NCBI RefSeq assembly: GCF_000003815.2
Contig: NW_023365714.1
Coordinates: 830,769 to 881,684, forward strand
Source: Branchiostoma floridae
Lineage: Eukaryota > Chordata > Leptocardii > Amphioxiformes > Branchiostomatidae
Direction: 5' to 3'
Length of the DNA stretch: 50,916 bases
The translations under genes and the position numbers were made by a program. The notes below the pieces were generated by a model, which was given only the letters and a program-made list of their open reading frames with translations, ran no database searches and was not told the DNA's origin. The stretch's first letter is position 1. Every line of letters begins with the position of its first letter. Shown in pieces: positions 20,586-31,167 of the stretch.

Positions 20586-23500
20586 CTGGGGTATTTGACA
20601 AATCGAAACAGTTGCTCACAGATGGGCTTTTTTCCTTGCATCAGTTATCTGTAATTTTTCACTATCTTAGTATTCATACATTAAGCTTGTACTTGTAGCA
20701 TCCAAGACTTAACTAAACCAAGGACAAGTCATTTAAACTGTTTTAGGCAAATAGCTCCAAAAGGGACATAATTTGATAGAATTGAATTGCAGTTTATATA
20801 AGAGGACACTGACCAGTGACCATATGGTGATTATGAGAGCTGCATTCTCTATTTGTTATTAACCAAAATACATCTGTATCATTCAAGCATTCTTAAAAAA
20901 TGAACCAGTGCTGCAATGAATGAGCTTTACTAGTACTTTAAAAAAAATGCACATTTAGTACAGAAAATTATATTTTCTGCACATAAGTCTGACTGACCTT
21001 CAGTCCATACAGGGTTACCCCATACCACATCTCCCACAGGATGAGCCCCAGGCTGTAGATGTCTGCACTCTTGTCGTACACTTTACGTTCCTTTACTTCA
21101 GGAGCAGCATAAAGGGGTGTCCCAGTTGGTGTACCTGTGATCTTCTCTCGTTTGGTCAGTCCAACGTCAGCAAGCTTCACAGTGTTGTCCTTGGTCACCT
21201 TAAGTTTGTACATTAAACAAATCTTCAGCATGAATTTTTTTCAACATCCAAGAGTAATGAGTTGGTTGCTAAAATGGTGGTAATGTGTGCCAAAATTAGT
21301 AAAAATACAAATAAACTAAATATTGTTCCTGTCTTTTTGTCCTAAGGATTTCAACCCTTCAAGATTTTAGTTGAGTGATGTTGACAGGCCGCAATAAAGT
21401 AGTTTCATGGAGAGGAATAAAAACAGTTACTGACTGCAGAGGTCATGATCATTCATATAAGGCATTGAAAGTACTACTAGATGTGAATAATATTAGCCTC
21501 CAATCAAAAAGGTGGTCAGTGAGTTGATGAGTAATTGTGTGAGTGAGTGAGTGGGTGAACATACAATATAGGCGGCTTAGCAGTTGATCCAGAGCAAAAT
21601 GCGAAAAAAAGACTTTCAATTCATAAGGCTTTCCTATACAAAAACAAACACTGTGCTAATGACTGTATGGTAAACTTGGAGCTTTTGAGGAAAACATACC
21701 AGTATATTGATAACCTTGAGGTCCTTATGGATGTAGCCAGCATCATGGATGGTTTTCAGCCCCTCACACAGCTGTACTGCCAGGTTCTGGGTGTAGCTGA
21801 AGGCTGCTGCCTGCTTCTCTGGGTCAGCACCCCACCAGGCTGGGTTATGGTTCCTTTAATATACATTGTACATTATGATTAAATGTCATTTAGACATCAG
21901 AGGATGCTTTTTCTAAAATTAATTTTGTTGAACTACTGTTCAGTCAGTACAACAAATTAATGATGTGTTGCCCTTTCTTTCATACATGTAGTTTTCTTTA
22001 AGTTCTGTCATGAAAATCACAGACAAAATCTACTGCAGTGCACATGTAACTTATTTCTTTCCTCTGACAGTTGTGTTGAGATCTGATCTTCTCATTGCCG
22101 TGCTCACAGTTCTCGCGATGTCAGTCATGTGTTCTCACCGTGTCAGTCACGTGTTCTCGTGAACAATTCTCGAGTATGACGCGGACCTCGTCATACATCC
22201 ATCTCTATAATATTTTCTGATTGGAAATTGGTGATCAATTGCCTTCATTTTATGGTTGCATGTAAGCATGTGGTAATTTGTTGAATGGGTTTTGGTTATA
22301 TGTTGGACCATTAAAATCTGACTCAGTTCCTTGTAATTATTATGCTCTCACCTGTTACCAACAATCCTGTCCCCCAGTGTGCCGTCACACAGCTCCATGA
22401 CCAGCCCCAGCCTCAGGCCGCCACCCTCCCTCCTGCAAGCTGTGCCGTAGTACTCTACTATGTGCTCTCCCTGCAACTTCCTATGATGATGATGATGATG
22501 TAAGTGGCAAATGATTTTTGGAGGGTGATAACATGCTTTTTACAATGCAACATGGTTTAATATATGTTATTAAAATAAAATAATATTGTAATAATAAGTA
22601 TTTAAACACAACCATTTCAAATCCCTGGAATTCAGATAATTAGTTCATGCATGTGCAATACACTCAAATGTTGCCAATGGAAAAGTCACATTTGCAGGAA
22701 ACCTAATTGTGGCTAAGTCGTCTTATTTAAAGTACACAAGAAGTATAGGTCACAAGAGTGGCATTTCCGCTGAATGCAGCATTTATAATTATGCATCTAA
22801 GAAGGGTGTTTAAAAAGGACAAATGTAGGTGTCATCAAGTTTACAATAGCCATATCTGTCATTATATACCTGATTAGCATTTAAGATTTTAGTACTTCCA
22901 TTTATAAGAAATATATCATCTGCAAAAAGGTTGCCAACAGGACAGTCTGTCCAGAAATCATATGCAACGGACATAATTTTGATGCAACGTTGACCAGCAA
23001 TCCAGGAATAGCTAGTTGCACTTAATGCCATGTAAAGTGAGTTCAGTTGGTATTTTTGCTGGTGGGTAGCACCAGCTTAGAGACAGGAGAAGCGGGTCTT
23101 TGGATGCATGCATGGATGCATGGATGGATGGATGGATGGATGGATGGACGCATGGATCAAGCCCTCCAAAACCTATCTTCATGGCATGTTATAGCAATTG
23201 TGGCCATCGTAGTAGTTAAAATCTAGCTATATCAAACTCAAAAATACTTATATGGTCATATTTATCGGAGTAGAGCAGTACATACATGTAATCAAGCTTA
23301 TCGTATCAGGTTAAAATTTTGTGTTAGCTTTTCGCAAACTAGAATACAAAGTGATTTCCGTTATATAACATAGATTATGTTAATTAGCCTTTTCGTTCTA
23401 CGTAGCATTTACGGCTTGATGTTGAAGCATTTGGGTGGGAGGGCGGCAAGTATGTAAACATGTGGGTGGCCTGATTCGTGTGGGGACAAATGTATAATTT

Positions 23501-26500
23501 CGTACGTAATTCCCCCCCCCCCTCTCAAAGGAACGTCAAGACCTACAGATTGAAACGTTTTTCTTGTGAAATTATAGACTATGTAGTGTTTCTTATTCTA
23601 TTTCGAAACACCGAACTTAGTAATGTAAATCATGCACATTGCACGGGGAGGTCGGGTTTACATAAGAAACATGTCGGAAAAGTATCGGCGCGTGCATCCA
23701 GAAATGTTTCGGTTTTGTCGTCATCACACTCAGTCGCTATTAACTCAACTTTTCTCCCAAAATACGCACCAGCCAGCTTTTTTAAAAAGCTTTCTTGTTA
23801 GCTTACCGTAGGTTGTCTTCCTCCTTCAGGAAGTCCCAGGCAGTTTCCGTGGTTGTGATGTCGTATGGGTAGACTCCAAGCTTCAGTGCTGCAGGAGTCT
23901 CTGTTCCCTTCCCCTGGACTTGGACACGGTACACTTCACCAAAGGACCCCTCTCCAATCCTGCTTGTTGTGTCTCTCCAACCTATGATGCTGTCCAGGTC
24001 ATACTCGTACCCTCTCATCTCTGTGAGGTGAAACATTGCCAGCTGGCCCAGGAAGCGGTTGATGTCCCTGCTTTGTGGCTCATACATTTGCAAAATTTCA
24101 TCAGTGCTTCTGGCATCTCTGGTTTCTTTGACTTGAAATGAATTGGCAACGTGCATCTTTAACTCTTGATACCCCAATGAACTGGGCCTAGTAGTTGACT
24201 CTANNNNNNNNNNNNNNNNNNNNNNNNNNNNNNNNNNNNNNNNNNNNNNNNNNNNNNNNNNNNNNNNNNNNNNNNNNNNNNNNNNNNNNNNNNNNNNNNN
24301 NNNTACTGATCTCCTGTAGAGCTTCCAGCAGGTAGCAGCAAATGAAGCAGTTTAGCCTGAACATCTCTTTGGAGATCAGACTTGTAAAGCTTGATGGATG
24401 ACTGGCCAGAATGCTAACAATATTCAAGACGTGTTACAAGACTTAGTGTTTTCCTGGTTTCATTGTGTATTCAGAAATGTTTGCAAGAAGTTGTAGCCAT
24501 TAAGCCATTTGAGACATCCGATCCTGAGCTGGATGGAAACTAGTTGAGAAATTGTCTCCAAATGTTTTGATTATTAAAGGTGTGCTGAGTCTGTGGTAGA
24601 ATAGACTTTTAAGATAATTTATGTTCCGTGGAATCTATAGAGAAAAAAATACTTTTAACAGATATTAGCTGTGGATTGCCTTGTAGGGTATTATACATAA
24701 TTGTTTAAAAGATCAACTAAGAAGTTGGGCCAGGCTCACCCTGTCCTGTTGCACTCCCCCTGCACTGGCACTGTTGATGATGTACAGGAAGGCAAAGACT
24801 TTTGGCATGTAGTCAGCAACAACTTTGTCCATCATCTTGCTTTCTCCCACACCAGGACTGTCCACTATCACAATTCCTCCCTAAAAATAGAACAAACTAG
24901 AGTTCCCTGACCCAATACCTGTGCCAAATGATTATAAGTTGATATAACCATTACAACTGAATGTATTATGCTTGTTTCTCATTAATGGTGCATAGAAAGT
25001 CTTCATTTGCACCTTGTATATTAATTGATCATCTCCACTCAAGTAACAGACATACACAATCTATTTTAAGAAAAAGGCTATTTTCTGATAATTTATGCAA
25101 ATAATGTCCTCATTTGCATAATTCATGTTCTACGATGTTCACCAGTACAGAACTTTCAAATGTTGCAAGTACGAAGTTCCCATCTTTTGCCACTGTACTA
25201 TGGGATTATGGCATTTTCTCATTGATTATCATAATGCAAACTGGGTCTTCATTGCATATATTAATGCTTAAATCATATCTATATTCAGTGTTTTAATAAT
25301 CTCTTTCTCAGTGACAAATGTCACATGTTGGACTAGTCCTTTAATGGAACAGATCAGGTTTATAAAATTTCATCAAGTTAACTATGCAAATTAGATTTCA
25401 ATTTACATAAATATGAAGCTTCACTAATAAGCTATCTAAATACCAAAGATCATGATGATCCATCTACCCCATCTTGAGATATTTTTTTTGTATACCTTTC
25501 AATGTCTGACACTGTGAGTGACTAAACTGGCCCCTGCAGCTCCCCCCAAAGAAAACAACGCTAGGGGTCCAAACCTACACCACTTACTGAATATCTGTAT
25601 AATTACAATATAAGGCCACACCAATTTAATATGGGTCAAAAACCTTGTGTGGCGCTCTGGAGACATTGTTTACACATTTATGAATTTACGAAAATGCAGC
25701 AAGTCCTACGTATTCACCAGTTATTTCGAGTAAGTGGGCTGACATTACAGTTGGACCTCTCCATAGGACAGCATGTTAAAATACACTAAAACAAGGCTTC
25801 AGAAAAGTACTAACCCCAGTTTCAATCTGTAAAAAATTTCTCCACCAGACAGCCACAAGGGTCATCTCTGTAAAAAAAAATTATCCAGCTCAAATTCTGA
25901 GAAATTTCCGCTCTATGAAAGAAACCTCACCTTTGACCCCAGTTTTCTCCTGATACCACCAATATGACACAACAACTAAAATCCTTCCGTGCGCCACCTA
26001 AACTGCTAAACTGAGCAAATTTTGACCAAAATGGGAAAGATTAGACCTTACCTGTTCCTTCTATCACAAAAAGTCTCCAGGTTGGGCCAAAATTTTCAAG
26101 GAAAAAGAAGATTTTAAAGGATTTTAAGTCACACCCATTTTGTGCCTTCTACGGCGCAACTCAACTGTGAGAACTTGAAATAACTGGTGAATGCGTAGGA
26201 CTTGCTGCGTTTTTCTAAATTCATAAATGTGTAAACAATATTAATGTCTCCACAACGCCACACAAGGTCTTTGACCCATATACAAGTTGCATATTAGAGT
26301 CGTTTGTGGTCGTTTGTGGTATTTCTGAGTCATTTGTGGTCGTTTGTGGTGTTTAGGCAGACCGAAAAAAAAATAAAATAAAAATTTGCTAAAAGTCTAG
26401 GATGAACATATGAGGCTTATATAACACAAAAAAACAAGCCTTAGGTTAGCAGTCAAGTTTTCAGCTTTTGATTTGACACCAATGTTCGGAATAAAAGGAA

Positions 26501-28556
26501 TTGGTTTATCAGCAGTAAGTACCCCTGGAATGTTTTTTTGTACAGATCTGCGATAGCAAAACCTATATTGTTATTCTGGGACTAATTTTTTTTTTTCCAA
26601 ATCGGAAAAAAAATGGGTCGGAAATCCGAGAACCAAGAGATTAAATTGGTGTGGCCTGATGTTGAAAAATTATTAGTGCCTGATGTATTTCCAAACCTTT
26701 ACACCTGTATTATATTATTGCATCGAAATCTGAAGAAGAAGAGCCAAAGAAAAAAATAAGATAATCCTTATAATTACCTACCATTTCAAATATTTTTAGG
26801 AATGTATGAACCGCAAAACATAACTTTTTTCCACGCCTTATTATTAGTGGTCCTTGGCATTTAGGCTGCGATCACATCTGCGGCACCATTGAAGTTTGCA
26901 TTACACAGCTATGGACATCCAACATCAGGGGCCCAAAAGTGATAAATTATGAAAACACCAAATAACCCAAACCTGATACCATACAGTCATGTAAAAACCT
27001 TTGTTTCCACTTTAACTTTTTGTTAAGTTTTTTTTTACACCTGTGATAGACCCTAACCTGATAAGGCACCCTTACTTTAAGAAGAGGAAGAGGCAAAAAG
27101 ATCTCAATCCTCTCGGCCGGCGGAAAGCTGTCTCCGCAGGCACCCTCCAGATGCATGTAGCTTCTCAGCTCTGCCTGACGCTCTTCTGTACCGTCCAGCT
27201 TGATGTTGACTATCTTTTGTCCTTGATCATCAGGCTGACGCAGATGAACCACAGCTTGCCGAGTCTCCCCATACTTCACCTCACAGATGGTGGAGGTGCC
27301 GCTCATGTGGGCTACAGGCAGGATTTTCTCACCCAACAGTAGGTTCAGGATGGTGCTCTTTCCTGAGGATGTCTCCCCTAAAGGTGAGAGATAAGAAATT
27401 CCACAACATTCAAATAAATATTATTTCATTTTTGTGCATTTTCAGTAATGATGATCAGGTCATGGCATCAATGTAATACACATTATTTCTAAACTATAGT
27501 TCCACCCCTCATACCTTCGTCAAGTGATACATAACAGTTACTGTAATGTAAAATGTATTTAAGTTCGTGGGGATTTAATTTTGCGGTAGCGGGAAAATGG
27601 AGTTTTTGCGGTGAATTTAAGTTCGCGGTAACGACATCTTGCAGACTCAAATGCATTATTTTACACTACTGTACACTGTTCACAAACCGATATGAAAACC
27701 AGGCGCCCCTACGAACCGCCTGAGTCGGAAACCACTTACTGGTTACTCGGCAAGGGTGCTACAAATGGACAGACCAATTCACTCTTGGCTTTGACAGTGC
27801 TGGCGTCATCACCTGTCACTGATCTAACGCTAGATTTAACAACTAAGTGGACTGGACAGGTACATCATACTTTACCCTAAGTTTGAATCTGCAGGACCTG
27901 GTATACATGTATAAAGTCATGTAATTTATACTTTAATGCCCTTACCTGCTACAAGAATATGGCATCTTGCCCTGTCTAAGCAACTTTGCACATCTATTAA
28001 GATGTCTTCTGCTGCACAATCCAACTGCATCTTAAGCATGTCTGTGGTACTCTGGTCCAGCTCTGGAAGATAGTCAGCAATGCTGTGGCATAACTCAGCC
28101 AGGTGCTCTCGTTTTGCGTTGAACGTGTCCAGGACCTCCCTCAGGTTTTCTTCAGTCTAAGGAGGAAAATACTGTGGGACTCAGATGACTTCTAAAAGTT
28201 TCAAGTGCCTCCACATTATCCTTTTCTTCAGTGTGACATTAAACAACATAAGTTGCCTTTCAAATATTTAGGTGACCATGACCTTAGTTATAATGCTTTA
28301 CTCCCTTAAGATTGGAAAATTTGAATTATAGTTCCAGCAGTTTTGGGTTTGATTTTCTTCCTACCTGCCAAGGACGTCTCCTTGTTGCAGCTGTTGCCTG
28401 TATGTCCCTGATCTTCTTCTTCACTTCTGCCCTCAACTCCTCTGGTTCCATGTCCTCAGTTTCCTCCTCAGTCATGCCAAGTTCTTGGAGAAGGCGATAT
28501 AATTTGAGCAACCTCATACAGTCCACCTCCTCCTCTGTGGGGAAGCCAGTATTCAT
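20394..28556 (-). CDS. GTPase-kinase fusion gene 2 (DSTYK-like), internal exons lost in gap
   Basis: Visible exons in transcription order are 28556-28365, 28156-27946, 27377-27076, 24880-24740, [gap], 24203-23807, 22480-22352, 21853-21700, 21198-20998 and 20585-20394 (stop TAG). Motifs are G1 [10 protein letters not shown]3 DSPG, glycine loop [20 protein letters not shown] in place of HRDLK, DVG in place of DFG, and APE. The G4 (NKWD) exon, the short helical exon and most of the large exon are not found. A 100-N gap lies exactly there, so they may be unsequenced or deleted. It is much closer to gene 3 than to gene 1. The 5'-most ATG is preceded by TTACACAG, so a 5' untranslated exon is likely. 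Confidence 0.85.
20998..21198 (-). CDS. gene 2 kinase exon, DVG and APE
   Basis: [16 protein letters not shown] is followed by [19 protein letters not shown] and ends at LYGLK before GTCAGT. DVG replaces DFG. It is 201 bp. Confidence 0.92.
21700..21853 (-). CDS. gene 2 kinase exon, catalytic loop with HKD
   Basis: It contains [12 protein letters not shown], where the usual Arg of HRD is Lys (AAG). The catalytic Asp and the downstream Lys and Asn are kept. Upstream residues [20 protein letters not shown] match gene 3. Confidence 0.92.
22352..22480 (-). CDS. gene 2 kinase exon, hinge region
   Basis: [20 protein letters not shown] then [16 protein letters not shown]. The acceptor is made of a (CAT)n microsatellite ending CATAG (22481-22500 on the other strand). 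Confidence 0.9.
23807..24203 (-). CDS. gene 2 large exon, 3' part only (kinase N-lobe)
   Basis: It opens in the gap and reads ..[20 protein letters not shown], then [31 protein letters not shown] and KEEDNLR. The GxGxFGxV loop is fully conserved here. The helical region before it is missing. Confidence 0.85.
24204..24303. other. assembly gap (100 N)
   Basis: Exactly 100 Ns. It hides exons 5 and 6 and the first part of exon 7 of gene 2, if they exist. Confidence 0.99.
24740..24880 (-). CDS. gene 2 G3 exon (DSPG)
   Basis: It encodes [20 protein letters not shown] onward to GGVQQDR, 141 bp, between TTTTTAG and GTGAGC. Confidence 0.9.
25614..26656. mobile_element. 1.04-kb element with 17-bp perfect inverted ends, holding a nested foldback
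   Basis: GGCCACACCAATTTAAT at 25614-25630 is the exact reverse complement of 26640-26656. Inside lie arms of the foldback family of 19677-20322 (25629-25737 and 26172-26363), with the left arm's outer part missing. I could not find a target duplication. It lies in the gene 2 intron between the G1 and G3 exons. Confidence 0.65.
27076..27377 (-). CDS. gene 2 P-loop exon (G1)
   Basis: [20 protein letters not shown] gives the G1 motif with the 'LLLGE-ILP' continuation typical of dynamin-type GTPases. [15 protein letters not shown] supplies the likely switch I Thr. It ends PLPLLK before GTAAGG and is 302 bp. Confidence 0.93.
27538..27880. repeat. diverged fragment of the mariner-type MITE family
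   Basis: It shares with 33653-34251 the order GGGGATTTAATTT.GCGGTAG, AAATGGA, then a CGCC..TACGAACCGCC stretch and TGGTTAC.CGG.AAGGGT. Only the left part is present. Confidence 0.65.
27946..28156 (-). CDS. gene 2 exon 2, helical segment before G1
   Basis: [20 protein letters not shown] leads to [12 protein letters not shown] and HILVAG. The 211-bp exon ends one base into the first G1 glycine codon, as in gene 3. Confidence 0.9.
28365..28556 (-). CDS. gene 2 exon 1: N-terminal helical module
   Basis: [20 protein letters not shown] continues to [20 protein letters not shown]. It is an acidic/basic helical module of 64 residues shared by all three genes, ending WQ before GTAGGA. Confidence 0.85.
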
Positions 28557-30972
28557 CCCCTGTGTAACATGAATATTTCAATCTTCATTATGCCTTTCCC
28601 AGGACTCTTGGCTCGTTCTCAGTGAAATGTGCAAAATAGCGATTTTAGGTTAAAGAACAGATTTGATGATTTTTGACACGGCCGCAGAACTCATCACTAT
28701 ACCGTTGAAATCTATGTCACTGGGGATGCTAATACTAGTCTTTGGCCGCAGAATTTATCACCGTACTGTTATCTACTTACCTGGGTACCATCCAGATACA
28801 AATGTAGTAGTTCACTCCCCTACTTATTATATAAGTTTTATTACTATCTACAGTCGCTTCTCTGCTATTCTCTGCTTACAGTGTTTTAGCCAGACTGAAA
28901 TGTTTTACCCTCTAAAAGTAAAATGCTATTTCCTATATTTTGAGGGGCAAATTTTGCTAGTAGACTTAAATTAAGGTTAGTTTGATAACAACTTAGCTTG
29001 AAACTTGGCCAAAAAAATGTTTACAAAATTACAGACTGAAAGCCTGATAACAATAGGAGTATTTCTGAACTTTTTGGCTTCTTTGGCGGCAATAACTGAC
29101 AGTGAGCGGGGGGAAAACAACGACGAAAACATCAGCACAGTGTGGCAGGACAGAACTAAAGTGGGTAGCTGGGCACCCACGCAGCCTGGCCAGAGGGTGC
29201 TTCTGTCTGTCTGAGATCGCTGCCAGGATCTAGCTATAGCCAGCGCCCGTCCGTCCGTCCTTGCAACGAACTAACAACAATTTTCCTTGATCACTTGCTT
29301 CAATTCCAAGTAGAAAATCATGTATCATGTAACGTTACATTTTCATTTCTTGAATTTGAAAGCACCATTGGCCCCCGGTTAGGGGTCATCGCGGGGAATT
29401 TATGCCCAATTTTTCAACATTAGGGATACTATTAATTCACATTTTATATAGTATATATTACCTTTTATTGCAAAATAGAGAAAAGATCATAATTTGAACA
29501 AGATATCTAGAGTTATTCTGTTCATTATTTATACAATCAACTGATATCAGGCATTATCTTCTTTCTGTTGGACGAAAGTAGCATGGACACAGTTAACATG
29601 TCAATTTGGTAATTTTCTGGTGGGTGGGGGGAGCTGGGTGCTGGTATGTCGCATGGCTATATGATAATGGTTGTTAAATGCATGCTAATTATTATTACCT
29701 GTTCAGCATGTCTTTTTGTTGCTGCTATTGTCATCAAGTTTGTTAAAAAACCTCCGATCTTCCTCAGTTCAGCTTTTGCACCGCTTCCTGCTGATTCATC
29801 TGCTTGGGATAAGACCTTCAAAACAATGAAAATTGTTTGAAATTCATACTTCATGGTTTCCACTTGCAGGACTTAAGTTTGGTGCTAAAAGAGGATGAAT
29901 GTATACTAGACTGTAGATGGACTCACAATTTACATGTGCCAGGACAGGAAGTCCAGCCCAATTTGCCATGTGTGAAGGCTGTTGATGTTAGTTTTGGTGG
30001 ACTTTTATCCAGAGTAGATCTTTCACACCAATAAGGGAGTAAGTCCATCTTCAGTCCTCCCTGAGTAAGTCCATTTTCAGACCATTGGACTTACTCTGGG
30101 TGATAAGAGGACTATGGTCCATGGACGTTCATACAATGTACACTCAGTCATGTACGAGTAAGTTCAAGGTTTGCAAGGAAGCCTGTGAACCTGCACTGGG
30201 TATAACTTACAAGACATGTACATGTATTGTGTACTGGGTATGACTCCTGATTTGTATTGGACTGATTGTTTCCTGTCATTGTTTGTTACCACCTGTGAGA
30301 TGGTTATGATTCCAATTTGATCCACATGTCTACAAAAATGTAATTATCTACTGCGTGATGCAGGTAAATCTGTCTGGTGCAGGTTGTGTTGAATGCAAGT
30401 ACAAATGTACATTTATGTGTATGCAGACATTTCAAGTCCTAACAGTATATGACATGTAGCTCTATAGGCCTGCAGCTGGAACATAATTTTTGTAATAATA
30501 CTACATTGAACTCCTATATAATATTCTTAATATAATATATATAATAAAATTAATATTACATGTACATGCACAACCAAAGCATCAAGCAAACAGTTTCAAG
30601 AAGAGGCTATCCCGATAATGTGATAACTGGTTGCTGAATAAATGCATATGGGGTGGATGTTATATACAAAGCCATTTTTTAAGCAAAATTTAGCAAATTT
30701 TTTAGCAAAATTTTGCAATCTTTAAGTTTAAAGTGGGGTATACTCCACCTGTAAGCAGCAGCAGAGACTAGTCTATATGATAAGGAACTCATTGAACTGA
30801 TGAAAAATAGAACACAATGGAAGCAAAACTATGTGAATGCTTCAACTTGTTAAAATCAAGTATGAATATGTATGTATATAAGCAGCAGCAAACAAAAATG
30901 GGCAGTTGGATAGATAGACTGTGATTTTTCCTGTGAACATCTGATCAAAGATTTAAGTTTGGTTTCCTGTTA
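28557..30972. other. intergenic region between gene 2 start and gene 3 end
   Basis: This is presumably the gene 2 promoter plus gene 3 3' flank. I see no TATA box. A perfect 11-bp stem (GAGTAAGTCCA / TGGACTTACTC) lies at 30063-30096. Short ORFs here look random. Confidence 0.5.
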
Positions 30973-31167
30973 CTACACAACCTTCATAGCTGAAATCCTG
31001 TCCAGACACTCCTGTATCTTTGGCCTTTTCTTTGGATCTTTCTTGAGACAGTTGTGGATCAGCCTGGTCCACTGATGGATGGGGGGGACTGTACCTTCCC
31101 ATCGTGGCATTTGAATGTTTTTCCCTTTCTTCAATTCTTCTTCCATACGTTTGATGTAAATGGCATC
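30973..31167 (-). CDS. gene 3 terminal exon, kinase C-lobe end
   Basis: IHQWTRLIHNCLKKDPKKRP then [15 protein letters not shown] and TAG. It is 195 bp, nearly identical to gene 2's last exon. Confidence 0.9.
   Translation of the reverse strand, partial: DAIYIKRMEEELKKGKNIQMPRWEGTVPPIHQWTRLIHNCLKKDPKKRPKIQECLDRISAMKVV

Noticed and set aside
22115-22200. short direct repeat GTCAGTCA(T/C)GTGTTCTC
   Set aside because: Only two imperfect copies in a gene 2 intron; no further structure.
23478-23801. 107-residue ORF on the + strand
   Set aside because: Intronic to gene 2, no domain, ends in repeats; probably random.
24304-24427. open frame next to the gap that might be a lost gene 2 exon
   Set aside because: Its translation ([18 protein letters not shown]) does not align with any exon of genes 1 or 3, so I treat it as intron.
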